Shown here: in pieces, positions 28,229-38,141 of the stretch
How positions within the stretch are numbered: the first letter of the stretch is position 1
Layout of the letters: each line of letters begins with the position of its first letter
Assembly (NCBI RefSeq): GCF_000406105.1
Contig: NZ_CM001974.1
Span: 1,395,286-1,459,285, forward strand
DNA: 64,000 nucleotides
From: Dickeya chrysanthemi NCPPB 402
Lineage (GTDB): Bacteria; Pseudomonadota; Gammaproteobacteria; Enterobacterales; Enterobacteriaceae
Reading direction: 5' to 3'
Translations under genes and position numbers: made by a program
Notes under the pieces: model-generated
Databases searched by the model: none
What the model saw: only the letters and a program-made list of their open reading frames with translations
Told to the model about the DNA's origin: nothing

Positions 28229-28684
28229 ATGTCGACGACCCCCTCCGATAAGACCGGATGGCTGCAACTGTTCCGTTTTGGCCAGCACTATATGAAGACC
28301 TGGCCCGCGGATAAGCGGCTGGCACCCGTGTTTCCTGAAAACCGCGTGGTGCGCGCCACCCGCTTTGCCGTTCGTATCATGCCGCCTGTAGCCGTCTTTA
28401 CCCTGACGTGGCAAATCGCACTGGGCGGGCAGTTGGGGCCCAGTGTAGCGACGGCGCTGTTTGCCCTTGGTTTACCGATGCAGGGGCTCTGGTGGCTGGG
28501 GCGTCGTTCAGTTACGCCTTTGCCGCCTTCATTACTGCATTGGTTTCATGAAATTCGTAATAAGCTGCTGGAGTCAGGAATGGCGCTGACGCCGGTGGAA
28601 GGGAAACCGACCTACCAGATGTTGGCGGATGTGCTGAATCGAGCTTTCAAGCAACTCGACAAGACCTTCCTGGACTCTCTTTGA
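28229..28684 (+). CDS. yfbV: Terminus macrodomain insulation protein YfbV (UPF0208)
   Basis: This is a small membrane protein of the UPF0208 family that, in E. coli, insulates chromosome regions next to the Ter macrodomain from MatP-mediated constraint. The 151-residue product from the ATG at 28229 is the exact E. coli length. Conserved stretches are [40 protein letters not shown] and KRAF-like [15 protein letters not shown]. Two membrane segments are predicted at about 55-75 and 80-97. The ORF is open six codons further upstream, but GGTTGAG fits the ATG at 28229. It is divergent from ackA. Confidence 0.92.
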   Translation: MSTTPSDKTGWLQLFRFGQHYMKTWPADKRLAPVFPENRVVRATRFAVRIMPPVAVFTLTWQIALGGQLGPSVATALFALGLPMQGLWWLGRRSVTPLPPSLLHWFHEIRNKLLESGMALTPVEGKPTYQMLADVLNRAFKQLDKTFLDSL

Positions 28685-28820
28685 TGTAAACCCGGTTTTT
28701 AGCCAAAGAGGCTGAGTTTTTTTCCATTGGATGCTGTTTTAAATCAAGAAACGAACGTCGGCCACTGTGCGATTCTGCTGTCAATATCCCTTTCGTCGGA
28801 ATCAGATTCAGGAGTGCACC

Positions 28821-29315
28821 ATGGAAATGACCAATGCTCAAAGACTTATCCTGTCTAATCAATACAAAATGATGTCGATGCTGGATCCCGATAATGCTGA
28901 GCGTTACCGCCGTCTGCAAACCATCATTGAACGAGGTTACGGGCTGCAAATGCGCGAGTTGGATCGCGATTTCGGCGATTTAAGTGAAGAAGTGTGTCGT
29001 ACCCTCATCAATGTGATGGAAATGCATCATGCGTTGCAGGTTTCCTGGGCGAATCTGAAAGATAAGCCGGATATGGACGAGCGCCGCCTGGCGTTTCTGG
29101 GTTTCGATGCGGCGACTGAAGCGCGCTATCTTGGCTATGTGCGCTTTATGGTGCATGTGGAAGGGCGTTATCCTCACTTTGACTCCGGCACGCACGGCTT
29201 TAACTCACAGACCAAAATGTGGGATAAATATGTCCGCATGCTGGCGATTTGGCAATCTTGCCCGCGCCAGTATCATCTGAGTGCGGTGGAGATTGCACAA
29301 ATCATCAATGCCTGA
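28821..29315 (+). CDS. yfbU: YfbU family protein
   Basis: This is a conserved enterobacterial protein of unknown function; the E. coli homologue is 164 residues, and so is this one. The N terminus [18 protein letters not shown] and the block [20 protein letters not shown] are near identical to the E. coli protein. It is soluble and rich in helix, with no signal peptide. AGGAGT lies five bases before the ATG at 28821; the frame stays open upstream but lacks another ribosome-binding site. It stands between yfbV and hxpA in conserved order. Confidence 0.93.
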   Translation: MEMTNAQRLILSNQYKMMSMLDPDNAERYRRLQTIIERGYGLQMRELDRDFGDLSEEVCRTLINVMEMHHALQVSWANLKDKPDMDERRLAFLGFDAATEARYLGYVRFMVHVEGRYPHFDSGTHGFNSQTKMWDKYVRMLAIWQSCPRQYHLSAVEIAQIINA

Positions 29316-29356
29316 GACGTTCAGGGGCGGATTACGTAAAAAACAAGGGGCTGTCT

Positions 29357-30013
29357 GTGGAGTGTAAAGGTTTTCTGTTTGATCTTGACGGTACGTTGGT
29401 GGATTCGTTGCCGGCGGTGGAGCGGGCCTGGAGCAATTGGGCAAAAGATCATGATATCGCACCACAGACAGTCCTGGACTTTATTCATGGCAAACAGGCG
29501 ATAACGTCGCTGCGCCATTTTCTGGCCGGCGCCAGTGAAGAGACGATTCAGCGCGAGTTTGTCGAGCTTGAGCAGGTGGAGGCGACGGATACGACGGGTA
29601 TTGAGGCAATGCCGGGCGCGCAAGCGCTGCTGGCCAGGCTTGATGAGCTGGATATCCCGTGGGCGATAGTGACGTCGGGAACGGTGCCGATTGCACATGC
29701 GCGTCATCGTGCGGCGGGGTTGCCCGCGCCGCACGAGTTTATTACGGCGGAGCAGGTTGCGCGCGGTAAACCGAATCCGGATGCCTATCTGTTGGGAGCG
29801 CAACGGCTGGGCCTTTCCCCTGAGGAATGCGTCGTGGTGGAAGATGCGCCTGCCGGCGTGCTGTCAGGCCTGGCGGCCGGATGCAAAGTGATTGCGGTGA
29901 ACGCTCCCGCCGATACGCCGCATCTGAATGAGGTGGCTGCCGTATTACATTCCCTTGATAAATTGCATGTTTCATGTACAGCCGATGGTTGGGTAACTCT
30001 CACCCTGAATTGA
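29357..30013 (+). CDS. hxpA: HAD-family hexitol/sugar phosphatase HxpA (YfbT)
   Basis: This is a haloacid-dehalogenase-like phosphatase acting on small sugar phosphates. The E. coli enzyme favours hexitol and sugar phosphates, with low specificity. Motif I is GFLFDLDGTLVDS (the nucleophile and acid aspartates), motif II is AIVTSGTVP, motif III is the lysine in ARGKPNPDAYLLGA, and motif IV is VVVEDAPAGVLSGLAAG. I start at the GTG at 29357 because AAGGGG lies six bases upstream and it gives VECKGFLFDLDG, like the E. coli N terminus. A longer in-frame opening overlaps yfbU and is rejected. The product is 218 residues. Confidence 0.93.
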   Translation: MECKGFLFDLDGTLVDSLPAVERAWSNWAKDHDIAPQTVLDFIHGKQAITSLRHFLAGASEETIQREFVELEQVEATDTTGIEAMPGAQALLARLDELDIPWAIVTSGTVPIAHARHRAAGLPAPHEFITAEQVARGKPNPDAYLLGAQRLGLSPEECVVVEDAPAGVLSGLAAGCKVIAVNAPADTPHLNEVAAVLHSLDKLHVSCTADGWVTLTLN

Positions 30014-30041
30014 TGCTTAAATCCCGCTAAACATGATCAAG

Positions 30042-30065
30042 ACCCTGCTTTGTCAGGGTTTTTTT
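30042..30065 (+). terminator. Rho-independent terminator after hxpA
   Basis: ACCCTG-CTTTGT-CAGGGT is followed by seven T. It lies 28 bases after the hxpA stop. Confidence 0.9.
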
Positions 30066-30157
30066 ATGGCATGCTGGTTTTGAGCGGTTATCTGGCTGCA
30101 TTGTTTTTTACCGGTTCGCCGCCTGATGAATAAGTACCGTTAACGTCAGGAGGGGGC

Positions 30158-31993
30158 ATGCTGAGCAGTTCGCTGGTCTGGGTCGTCATTTTGCTATCGA
30201 TTGCCATTGTGCTGTTTGCCACCGGCAAACTTCGTATGGATGTGATTGCACTGTTGGTGATCGTAGCGTTTGTATTGAGTGGTACGCTAACTCTGCAGGA
30301 GGCGCTAATCGGATTCAGCGATCCAAACGTATTCCTGATCGCGGCGTTGTTTGTGATCGGCGAAGGGTTGGTGAGAACCGGGGTTGCCTATCAGGTTGGC
30401 GACTGGCTGATACGTGTGGCCGGCCAGAGTGAAACCCGTATGCTGATTCTGCTAATGTTGACGGTGGCGCTACTGGGCGCCTTCATGAGTTCTACCGGTA
30501 TCGTCGCCATTTTTATTCCCGTGGTACTGAATGTGGCGGCGCGGATGAAAACCACTCCCGCCCGATTGATGATGCCGCTGGCGTTCGCCGGGTTGATTAG
30601 CGGCATGATGACGCTGGTCGCGACCCCGCCCAATATGGTGGTCAGTAGTGAACTGATGCGTATCGGAATGGCCGGGTTCAGCTTTTTCAGCGTCACGCCG
30701 ATCGGCATGGTGGTGTTACTGACCGGTATTGTTTATATGCTGGTGGCGCGTTTCTGGCTGACCGTAACTGACAGCGATGGTGTGAAAGAGGGCTGGAAAC
30801 GTAAAACGTTCCGTGATCTGATTCGGGAATATCGCCTGACCGGGCGGGCGCGTCGGCTGGCGATCCGAACCGGATCGCCGTTAATCGGCCAACGGCTGGA
30901 CGATTTGCAATTACGCCAGCGCTATGGCGCGAATGTGGTGGGGATTGAGCGTTGGCAAAAATTCCGGCGCATTATGGTGAGTGTGAGCGGTAATAGTGAA
31001 TTGCGGCTGAATGATGTGCTGCTGATCGATATGTCGGCATCGGATGTGGATCTGCGTGAATTTTGCGCCACCCAGCGCCTGGAGCCGATGGTGTTGCGCG
31101 GTGAATATTTCTCTGAACAGGCGCGCGATGTCGGCATGGCGGAGGTGTCGCTGATTCCTGATTCCGGACTGCTGGGCAAAACGTTGCAGGAAGCGTCGTT
31201 TCGCAGTCGCTACGGGTTGACTGTGGTCGGCATTCGCCGGGACGGTGAAGCGCTGGAAGGAACATTGGCTGATGAAGCGTTAAAGTTGGGCGATATCCTG
31301 CTGGTTATCGGTGACTGGAAGAATATCCGCCTGCTGCATCAGCACAAACGCCACTTTATTGTGCTCAATCTGCCGGCGGAAGTCGATGAAGTCGCACCTG
31401 CCAGTAATCAGGCCCCACATGCGTTATTTTGTCTGGCGCTGATGGTGGCGATGATGCTCACCGATGAGATTCCGAATGCTATTGCGGCCTTGATTGCATG
31501 TCTGTTGATGGGGCAATTTCGCTGTATTGATATGGACAGCGCTTACCGTGCGGTGCACTGGCCGAGCCTGATTCTTATTGTCGGGATGATGCCGTTTGCG
31601 CTGGCGCTACAACAAACCGGCGGCGTAGCACTGGTGGTCAAAGGGTTAATGGAGATTGGCGGTGATGCGGGGCCGCATGTCATGCTGGTGTGCCTGTTTC
31701 TGTTGTGCGCACTGACGGGGTTATTTATATCCAATACGGCGACGGCAGTATTGATGGCGCCGATTGCCGTCGCCGCCGCGGAACAGATGCAGGTTTCACC
31801 GTATCCTTTTGCGATGATCATCGCGATTGCCGCCTCGGCGGCGTTTATGACGCCCGTTTCCTCGCCGGTCAATACATTGGTACTGGCGCCCGGTGGGTAT
31901 CGCTTTAGTGATTTTGTTCGGGTTGGTGTACCTTTTACGCTGCTGGTGATGGTTGTGAGTGTGGTGATGGTGCCATGGTTATATCCATTCTGA
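30158..31993 (+). CDS. yfbS: SLC13/DASS-family anion transporter with RCK_C domains (YfbS)
   Basis: This inner membrane protein of 611 residues has two blocks of membrane helices, at about 1-200 and 420-611. The family signatures are [19 protein letters not shown] with [11 protein letters not shown] in the first half and [17 protein letters not shown] with [16 protein letters not shown] in the second. Between them lie two cytosolic RCK_C/TrkA_C domains (about 215-390), which usually sense ligands or ions. The transported anion is unknown; sulfate, dicarboxylates and similar anions are typical of the family. GTCAGGAGGGGGC provides a strong ribosome-binding site. It sits in conserved order between hxpA and yfbR. 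Confidence 0.92.
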   Translation: MLSSSLVWVVILLSIAIVLFATGKLRMDVIALLVIVAFVLSGTLTLQEALIGFSDPNVFLIAALFVIGEGLVRTGVAYQVGDWLIRVAGQSETRMLILLMLTVALLGAFMSSTGIVAIFIPVVLNVAARMKTTPARLMMPLAFAGLISGMMTLVATPPNMVVSSELMRIGMAGFSFFSVTPIGMVVLLTGIVYMLVARFWLTVTDSDGVKEGWKRKTFRDLIREYRLTGRARRLAIRTGSPLIGQRLDDLQLRQRYGANVVGIERWQKFRRIMVSVSGNSELRLNDVLLIDMSASDVDLREFCATQRLEPMVLRGEYFSEQARDVGMAEVSLIPDSGLLGKTLQEASFRSRYGLTVVGIRRDGEALEGTLADEALKLGDILLVIGDWKNIRLLHQHKRHFIVLNLPAEVDEVAPASNQAPHALFCLALMVAMMLTDEIPNAIAALIACLLMGQFRCIDMDSAYRAVHWPSLILIVGMMPFALALQQTGGVALVVKGLMEIGGDAGPHVMLVCLFLLCALTGLFISNTATAVLMAPIAVAAAEQMQVSPYPFAMIIAIAASAAFMTPVSSPVNTLVLAPGGYRFSDFVRVGVPFTLLVMVVSVVMVPWLYPF

Positions 31994-32055
31994 ACGCAAG
32001 AAACCGAACAGCCTGAGGTATGATTCAGGTTGTCCGGTTTTGTTTTCGGCGGCGG

Positions 32056-32655
32056 TCAAAGAGGCGATTCTTGACTGATCTCATCCAGCGACAGGCTAAA
32101 ACTCGGAATAAACACCGTCATAAAATAATCCATTTCCGGGCTCTGGCGTTGTTGCAGCGTCTTTTCCAGTCGGGTTTTAGCCAGCAGAAACTCGTTATTG
32201 CCCGCCGACAACTCTTCCAGACATTTCAGGTAAGCACAAAGCGCATCCGCCTGTTTAACAATGGCATGTTCCTCTTCACTGATGTGGGATTCATCCAGCA
32301 ACGGGCTGAAGTCCTGCTGTAGTTCAGCAGGTAGCATGGTAATCAGGTTGTGGCGGGCGATTTTTTCAATTTTTTTATATTCGTGGGCGATTTGCGCATT
32401 GTAATACTTGATGGGAGTCGGCATATCGCCGGTGAGGACTTCGCTGGCATCATGGTACATCGCCAGTAAAGCGATGCGGCCGACATTGATATTGCCATTG
32501 AATTTGCGATTTTTGATTACCGCAAGCGCATGTGCGACGAATGCTACCTGCAGGCTGTGCTCGGAGACATTCTCTGTTCGGACATTGCGCATCAGCGGCC
32601 AGCGACTAATCAGTTTCAGGCGGGATAAATGGGCGAAGAAGTGACTTTGAACCAT
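32056..32655 (-). CDS. yfbR: 5'-deoxynucleotidase YfbR
   Basis: YfbR is an HD-domain phosphohydrolase that removes phosphate from deoxynucleoside 5'-monophosphates, part of dUMP formation and nucleotide pool control. The metal-binding residues are the histidine in [15 protein letters not shown], the HD pair in [12 protein letters not shown] and the aspartate in [12 protein letters not shown]. Starting at 32655 gives 199 residues and the N terminus [10 protein letters not shown], as in E. coli, with GAGA eight bases upstream. An ATG two codons earlier is less likely. It is followed on the same strand side by alaA further right, and converges on yfbS. Confidence 0.94.
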   Translation of the reverse strand: MVQSHFFAHLSRLKLISRWPLMRNVRTENVSEHSLQVAFVAHALAVIKNRKFNGNINVGRIALLAMYHDASEVLTGDMPTPIKYYNAQIAHEYKKIEKIARHNLITMLPAELQQDFSPLLDESHISEEEHAIVKQADALCAYLKCLEELSAGNNEFLLAKTRLEKTLQQRQSPEMDYFMTVFIPSFSLSLDEISQESPL

Positions 32656-32766
32656 AAACATCTCTCAGCGTACGGCATGAAGGTTCATTGTGGCGGCTCC
32701 GGCATCAAGAAGCAAATCAGGCCGGATACAGCACAGGAAAATAGCAATACGCCGCTTGAGAAGAGG

Positions 32767-32792
32767 CGTCCGGTGCCGATTGACACCGGACG
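32767..32792 (-). terminator. Hairpin after alaA
   Basis: CGTCCGGTG-CCGATTGA-CACCGGACG is a perfect 9-bp stem just past the alaA stop. On the minus strand it is followed by CCTCTTCTC, a poor U-tract, so it is a likely but not ideal terminator. Confidence 0.6.
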
Positions 32793-32800
32793 TTGTTCAT

Positions 32801-34015
32801 TTACTGGTGATAACCTTCCAGAAAACGGCCGAACTTGTTGATGGCCATTTCCAGTTCGTCAACCCGCGGCAAGGTCACGATACGTAGATGGTCCGGCTCC
32901 GGCCAGTTGAATGCGGTGCCTTGTACCAACAGCACTTTTTCCTGCAACAACAGGTCTAGCACCAGTTTTTGGTCGTCATGAATATTGAATCGCTTAGCAT
33001 CAATACGAGGAAACATGTACAGCGCGCCACTCGGTTTGACGCAAGAGACGCCTGGAATCTGATTGATCAGTTCCCAGGCCCGATTGCGCTGTTCATACAG
33101 ACGACCACCCGGATGAATGAACTCGCTAATGCTTTGGTAACCGCCCAGAGCCGTCTGTATGGCATGTTGCATCGGTACGTTGGCACACAAACGCATCGAC
33201 GCCAGCATTTCCAGCCCTTCAATGTAACCGCGGGCGTGTTTTTTCGGCCCGTTCAACACCATCCATCCCTGACGGAACCCGGCTACGCGGTAGGTTTTGG
33301 ACAGGCCGTTAAATGTGACGGTCAGCAAATCCGGAGCCAGTGCGGCAATGGAATGATGCTGTGCATCGTCATAAAGAATCTTGTCGTAAATCTCGTCGGC
33401 AAAAATAATTAAGCTATGCTGACGGGCAATTTCAACCACTTCCAGCAACAGTTCTTTGCTGTATACCGCCCCGGTAGGATTGTTCGGGTTGATAATGACG
33501 ATCCCGCGGGTTCGAGGGGTGATTTTGCTGCGGATGTCGTCTAAATCCGGGAACCAACCTGATTCTTCATCACAACGGTAGTGCACGGCATGTCCGTTGG
33601 AAAGCGAAACGGCGGCAGTCCACAAGGGGTAGTCCGGTGCGGGCACCAGCATTTCGTCGCCAGTATTGAGCAACGCCTGCATTGATTGAACAATCAGCTC
33701 GGATACACCGTTACCGATGTAAACGTCTTCCAGCGTGATGTCGCGCATATCGCGGGCTTGGTAGTGCTGTACGATGGCTTTACGGGCGGAATAGAGCCCT
33801 TTAGAGTCGCAGTAGCCTTGTGCCGTCGGCAAGTTGCGGATCACATCCACCAGGATCTCATCCGGCGCTTCAAACCCAAAAGGTGCCGGGTTGCCGATGT
33901 TCAGCTTGAGTACTTTATTGCCTTCTTCTTCCAGTCGTTTTGCTTCTTTTAGTACTGGTCCGCGAATATCGTAACAAACGTTTTCCAGTTTTTTCGATTT
34001 TTCTATTGGTAACAT
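32801..34015 (-). CDS. alaA: Glutamate-pyruvate (alanine) aminotransferase AlaA
   Basis: AlaA is a PLP-dependent class I aminotransferase that makes alanine from pyruvate and glutamate; it is the main alanine-producing transaminase in E. coli. The 404 residues (E. coli 405) include the nucleotide-like binding block NGVSELIVQSMQALL, the conserved PNNPTGAVYSKELL, the Asp/Tyr pair in IFADEIYDKI and the PLP lysine in NGLSKTYRVAGFRQGW, and the C-terminal Arg region HLRIVTLPRVDEL. AAGG lies eight bases before the ATG. Its promoter lies in the long AT-rich region to the right. Confidence 0.97.
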   Translation of the reverse strand: MLPIEKSKKLENVCYDIRGPVLKEAKRLEEEGNKVLKLNIGNPAPFGFEAPDEILVDVIRNLPTAQGYCDSKGLYSARKAIVQHYQARDMRDITLEDVYIGNGVSELIVQSMQALLNTGDEMLVPAPDYPLWTAAVSLSNGHAVHYRCDEESGWFPDLDDIRSKITPRTRGIVIINPNNPTGAVYSKELLLEVVEIARQHSLIIFADEIYDKILYDDAQHHSIAALAPDLLTVTFNGLSKTYRVAGFRQGWMVLNGPKKHARGYIEGLEMLASMRLCANVPMQHAIQTALGGYQSISEFIHPGGRLYEQRNRAWELINQIPGVSCVKPSGALYMFPRIDAKRFNIHDDQKLVLDLLLQEKVLLVQGTAFNWPEPDHLRIVTLPRVDELEMAINKFGRFLEGYHQ

Positions 34016-35352
34016 GTAACAAACCTTTTACAGGATCCTGTTCCTGATGAGTAATCGCCTAACCCGACTAATGTACTCTTCCCGCCGTGTGTTTTGAAGA
34101 ATCATTACAATGGCTGTGACGTTGCTTCCTGGATAATGGTTACCAGCGAAACAGCGATAAATGGCACGTATTGTTAACGGAATGTTCTGGAAATGTGCGT
34201 CGATTTTTGTTTTTCGTCTTATCTTAACTGGATGCTGGGGTCATAAAAAAAGTCATCTGATATCGGTCAATTATTCGGCCTGACTCGCATAATGAGGCAT
34301 TAATCATCTTCACGTTGCGGCTGAAGGAATAATCTCAGATGCAATTGGCGTATTTTTTATACCTGATTTAAACGCTGAAACCGGTATCATAAAATGATAG
34401 CGCGTGTTGAGGTTATAAAAACCATTTTCTAAATACGGTAATGTTTGAAACAAGCTGATGTTTCTCACATCGAAAATCGCCGGACACTCTTTTGTCGATG
34501 ATAAAATAAAAGAGAGAGGCAACTCGCTGATAATAAAAAGTGGAGTTATTTAATCGAATAGCGTAAATGGCCGGAAGGGAATAAACGAAACCAGTATATC
34601 TTATTGCCGATAAGATAAATTTTTTACTGCGGGGGCCTTCTACGTGTAACTTCATAAACGTTTATGTTACATGCGGTGTCTTTGCATTATTTTTGTTTTT
34701 TTACAAAAAATAACAATATTTACATAAAAAATGGGTCGTCAGTTAATAGTAACTCGCTGTATTAAAGGTGTTTGTGCGTGGCGAAGGCCGATTTTTTACC
34801 AGTGTGTCCCACATGAGATAATTCTGTCGGATAGGTTGGATTCATCAAGTCAATTGATGATTTTTGTTACTTTATTAAAACAAGGTTTCAATTTTAATAA
34901 TGTATGTTGAGGCTGTGCCGATGTTTTGCATGTAATGTCTTTTTCAAGCAAACGGAGAATCAATGATGCACAAAGTATGCGTCAAAAGTGAAAAGTAAGA
35001 GATGTCGTATATTTCTATGAAGACGTTTTTAAAGTAAAAACAATCAAAATCTTATATCTCAGGGTTGTAAATTGTGGCTAAGTGAGACGGCTGGTGTTTT
35101 TTGAGTTTTTATTTTATTATCTAAAATAAATAAAAAGGTTGTTTTTGAGAGTTTGATTACGTAATAAGATGCTTGAATAAGGAGGTTGGGGGGAGAGAGA
35201 CGATTCGAAGAAAGGAATATTCATAACCTTTTGTCGAAACCGTTCGTCTGCGATACTGTCCGTCTTTTATTGTGCATCCGGTCCTTGCCGGGGCATCGAC
35301 ATCAACACCAGGTATGTTTGTTAAAAATTAAAATAGATAAGTGAAGAGCCGT
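34016..35352. promoter_or_regulatory. 1.3-kb AT-rich non-coding region between alaA and pecT
   Basis: No supported gene lies here; two overlapping minus-strand frames of 70 and 80 codons (34310-34655) lack similarity and ribosome-binding sites. Visible structure includes a perfect palindrome CATAAACGTTTATG (34653-34666) inside a wider imperfect repeat of GTAAC arms, an AT hairpin at about 34688-34713, and TCATCAA-GTCAA-TTGATGA followed by TTTTT (34842-34865), which could be a weak terminator. The right end is a long leader to pecT with GGA motifs and an sRNA pairing site. Promoters of alaA (left) and pecT (right) must lie within. Confidence 0.6.
35303..35312 (+). promoter_or_regulatory. Candidate ArcZ sRNA pairing site in the pecT leader
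   Basis: CAACACCAGG is an exact complement of the conserved ArcZ seed CCUGGUGUUG, as I recall the E. coli RNA. It lies 41 bases before the pecT ATG. ArcZ repression of pecT has been described in Dickeya, and this is a plausible contact point; the pairing itself is my inference. Confidence 0.6.
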
Positions 35353-36282
35353 ATGACAAATACAAGTCGCCCTGTCCTCAACCTTGACCTTGATCTGTTG
35401 AGAACGTTCGTCGCTGTTGCAGATTTGAATACGTTTGCGGCAGCCGCTGTTGCTGTGTGTCGAACACAGTCGGCAGTAAGCCAGCAGATGCAGCGTCTGG
35501 AACAGCTGATCGGTAAGGAGCTGTTTGCCCGTCATGGGCGAAATAAGCTGCTAACCGAGCATGGCATCCAGTTTCTTGGGTATGCCAGAAAAATTCTGCA
35601 GTTCAATGATGAGGCTTGCGCCTCACTGATGTATAGCGATATCCAGGGAACACTGACCATCGGCGCATCGGATGACACGGCGGATACCATTCTGCCTTTC
35701 ATCCTGCAGCGTGTGACTACGGTGTTTCCAAAGCTGTCGATTGCGGTCAGTATTAAACGCAGCGCAGAAATGGCGGATATGCTGCAACAGGGGAAAATTG
35801 ATCTGGTCATTACCACGTCCAATGCCGAGGATTTACCCCATGTGTTGCTGCGTACATCACCGACGTTGTGGTATTGCGCGGCCGATTATCAGTATCAACC
35901 GGGTGAAACCGTTTCGTTGGTTGTACTGGATGAACCGAGTCCGTTCCGCACGCTGGCGCTTGATCAACTGACGGCTGCCGGTATTCCATGGAAGATTTCT
36001 TATGTCGCCTCTACCCTGTCCGCCGTGCGTGCAGCAGTAAAAGCCGGTCTGGGGATTACGGTACGCTCGGTAGAGATGATGAGCCCGGAACTGCGTGTAC
36101 TGGGTGAAGAGGAAGGATTGCCGAAACTACCTGATACTCGTTACTACCTGTGCAAGAACCCAGATCATGATAACGATCTGACTAATGCCATTTTCAGTGC
36201 TATCGAGTCTGGCACGCGTTCTCATCTGCTGCCGGTTAGCTCGGCGGCGGAAAACGAGATGCGGAATCCCCCCACCGAATAA
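35353..36282 (+). CDS. pecT: LysR-family regulator PecT (LrhA/HexA orthologue)
   Basis: This LysR-type regulator is orthologous to E. coli LrhA and Pectobacterium HexA. In Dickeya the name is PecT; it represses pectate lyase, motility and exopolysaccharide genes. The N-terminal helix-turn-helix block reads [20 protein letters not shown] and [20 protein letters not shown]. The substrate-binding domain follows from about residue 95 ([20 protein letters not shown]). I use the ATG at 35353 ([14 protein letters not shown]), not the GTG at 35341; AAGAG stands before it. The product is 309 residues. It is monocistronic: a hairpin follows, then the nuo promoter region. The long leader suggests post-transcriptional control. 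Confidence 0.93.
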   Translation: MTNTSRPVLNLDLDLLRTFVAVADLNTFAAAAVAVCRTQSAVSQQMQRLEQLIGKELFARHGRNKLLTEHGIQFLGYARKILQFNDEACASLMYSDIQGTLTIGASDDTADTILPFILQRVTTVFPKLSIAVSIKRSAEMADMLQQGKIDLVITTSNAEDLPHVLLRTSPTLWYCAADYQYQPGETVSLVVLDEPSPFRTLALDQLTAAGIPWKISYVASTLSAVRAAVKAGLGITVRSVEMMSPELRVLGEEEGLPKLPDTRYYLCKNPDHDNDLTNAIFSAIESGTRSHLLPVSSAAENEMRNPPTE

Positions 36283-36310
36283 TTCATTAACAGATATTAT
36301 CTGACTCTTG

Positions 36311-36347
36311 GCGTAGCAGGGCGATGAGCCACGCTACGCTTTGTTTA
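36311..36347 (+). terminator. Terminator-like hairpin after pecT
   Basis: GCGTAGC and GCTACGC (36311-36317 and 36333-36339) pair around a loop that has its own small stem, followed by TTTGTTTATT. It stands 29 bases past the pecT stop. Confidence 0.65.
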
Positions 36348-36930
36348 TTCATCTCTCGCTTTTGACTACGGTTGTGTTGAACATCGTAGCCTATCCTCGT
36401 CGTCCTCTGGCTACCCACTATTGTTTACCTCATCAGATGTGTTCCCTTATTATTAAAACTGCATTTCTTTTTTTTAAATCTATGTTGATTGAATGAAAAG
36501 GTTAATGGATGAACAATCAACATGGTTTTTTTACTAACATAAATGAAAAAAGTGTGCCCTGGATCAAAAAATACCCCTATTAACACTATGGGGGAACAGG
36601 AATTCTTGCCGAAAATGATATAGTCACCCGGCCTATAAGGGCTTTCTGCAGGAGGAATCGTTAACGTAGGGCGATTAACTGACTCGATTTAGTTACCGCA
36701 TTACACACAAAATGTTAACGAAACCACGTGCATGTAAAGTAATGTGCTGTTATTTTTAGTGGCGTTGAAAATAAGGTTACATAACAGGGAATCAGACCGC
36801 ATTAAAGCGCTTCTTAACCTTATAAGTTGTGGCGTTTTTGTGGCGAAAAATCCTTCCTTTTAATCGATGTGGCGACAAACTGCCGAGCAAAGAGCAGGTG
36901 TCCGGTCACTTTTGATGAGTAAGCAAGAGT
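36348..36930 (+). promoter_or_regulatory. Promoter region of the nuo operon
   Basis: These roughly 580 bases before nuoA contain no supported ORF. Three GTTAAC/ATTAAC motifs (36660-36665, 36674-36679, 36714-36719) resemble ArcA half-sites, but their spacing is not the usual 11 bases. I could not fix -35 and -10 elements. In E. coli the nuo operon also has a long control region acted on by ArcA, NarL and Fis. Confidence 0.5.
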
Positions 36931-37374
36931 ATGTCAACAACTACTGAAGTCCTCGCCCATCACTGGGCTTTTGCGCTATTCGTTATCGTTGCTGTAGGTC
37001 TCTGCGGCTTTATGTTGCTCGGCGGTTTCCTGTTAGGAGGAAGAGCCCGGGCGCGACACAAAAACATTCCTTATGAATCAGGTATCGATTCCGTCGGCTC
37101 CGCACGGTTGCGTCTCTCCGCCAAGTTTTACCTGGTTGCTATGTTTTTCGTTATTTTCGACGTTGAAGCCCTCTACCTTTATGCCTGGTCTGTTTCTATC
37201 CGGGAGAGTGGGTGGATAGGCTTCGTCGAGGCTACAATTTTCATTTTGGTGCTGTTGGCTGGTTTGGTCTATCTGGTGCGTATCGGCGCGTTGGACTGGA
37301 CGCCTGTGCGTTCCAAAAGACAAGTCGTGAAATCCAATGTCGTGACTCAGACCACCAACACTCATCAGCAGTAA
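36931..37374 (+). CDS. nuoA: NADH-quinone oxidoreductase subunit A
   Basis: NuoA is a small membrane subunit of respiratory Complex I, at the junction of peripheral and membrane arms. The 147 residues show three membrane helices. The conserved matrix/cytosolic loop [20 protein letters not shown] is followed by [20 protein letters not shown] with the conserved acidic residues. It is the first gene of the nuo operon. The C-terminal tail is a few residues shorter or different from E. coli but otherwise the family is unmistakable. Confidence 0.97.
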   Translation: MSTTTEVLAHHWAFALFVIVAVGLCGFMLLGGFLLGGRARARHKNIPYESGIDSVGSARLRLSAKFYLVAMFFVIFDVEALYLYAWSVSIRESGWIGFVEATIFILVLLAGLVYLVRIGALDWTPVRSKRQVVKSNVVTQTTNTHQQ

Positions 37375-37392
37375 TAGCGAGGCAATTAGAAG

Positions 37393-38067
37393 ATGGATTA
37401 TACGCTCACCCGCATTGACCCGGACGGTGAGAACGACCGTTACCCCCTCCAGAAGCAAGAGATTGTCGGCGATCCGCTTGAACAGCATGTCAATCGCAGC
37501 GTTTTCATGGGCAACCTCGAACAGTCGCTGCACAGCATGGTCAACTGGGGGCGCAGCAATTCCCTGTGGCCTTATAACTTCGGTCTTTCCTGCTGTTATG
37601 TGGAAATGGCGACGTCATTTACTTCGGTGCACGACGTTGCGCGCTTTGGTTCCGAAGTTATTCGCGCTTCACCGCGTCAGGCGGATTTTATGGTCGTGGC
37701 CGGTACGCCGTTCTTAAAAATGGCGCCGGTCATTCAGCGTTTATATGACCAGATGCTGGCACCTAAATGGGTTATTTCCATGGGGGCCTGTGCGAATTCC
37801 GGCGGTATGTACGATATTTATTCCGTAGTGCAGGGGGTGGATAAATTCCTGCCGGTTGATGTTTACATCCCGGGATGTCCGCCGCGTCCGGAAGCCTACA
37901 TGCAGGCGTTGTTGCTGCTGAAAGAGTCTATTGGTAAGGAACGCCGCCCTCTGTCATGGGTGGTAGGCGATCAGGGGGTTTACCGCGCCAACATGCAATC
38001 CGAGCGTGAACGTAAACGAGGCGAACGCATTGCGGTAACCAATCTACGTTCTCCTGATGAGATTTGA
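37393..38067 (+). CDS. nuoB: NADH-quinone oxidoreductase subunit B
   Basis: NuoB carries the terminal [4Fe-4S] cluster N2, which passes electrons to ubiquinone. The cluster ligands are C67 and C68 (GLSCCYVEM), C133 (MGACANSGG) and C162 (IPGCPPRPE). The product is 224 residues (E. coli 220). The gene follows nuoA by 18 bases. A 117-base spacer with a hairpin and a repeated 11-mer separates it from nuoCD. Confidence 0.98.
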   Translation: MDYTLTRIDPDGENDRYPLQKQEIVGDPLEQHVNRSVFMGNLEQSLHSMVNWGRSNSLWPYNFGLSCCYVEMATSFTSVHDVARFGSEVIRASPRQADFMVVAGTPFLKMAPVIQRLYDQMLAPKWVISMGACANSGGMYDIYSVVQGVDKFLPVDVYIPGCPPRPEAYMQALLLLKESIGKERRPLSWVVGDQGVYRANMQSERERKRGERIAVTNLRSPDEI

Positions 38068-38090
38068 CCCCCTGTGAGTGAGGGCTGTAG

Positions 38091-38141
38091 TGGCTACGTA
38101 AGATCACGATAAATTCATATCACGATAAACGTGTGTAGCCA
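38091..38141 (+). other. Structured spacer between nuoB and nuoCD
   Basis: TGGCTAC (38091-38097) and GTAGCCA (38135-38141) are inverted repeats. The loop contains ATCACGATAAA twice (38103-38113 and 38119-38129), a 16-base period. It lies within the 117-base nuoB-nuoCD gap and may be a processing or stability element. Confidence 0.6.

Noticed and set aside
34310..34655. Two overlapping minus-strand ORFs (70 and 80 codons) in the AT-rich region
   Set aside because: They overlap in different frames, lack ribosome-binding sites and resemble nothing I know; length is expected by chance in such DNA.
35187..35340. TTG-started frame after AAGGAGG in the pecT leader
   Set aside because: TTG is close to the Shine-Dalgarno-like sequence, the product is featureless, and the frame ends just before pecT. 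I treat AAGGAGG as leader sequence instead.
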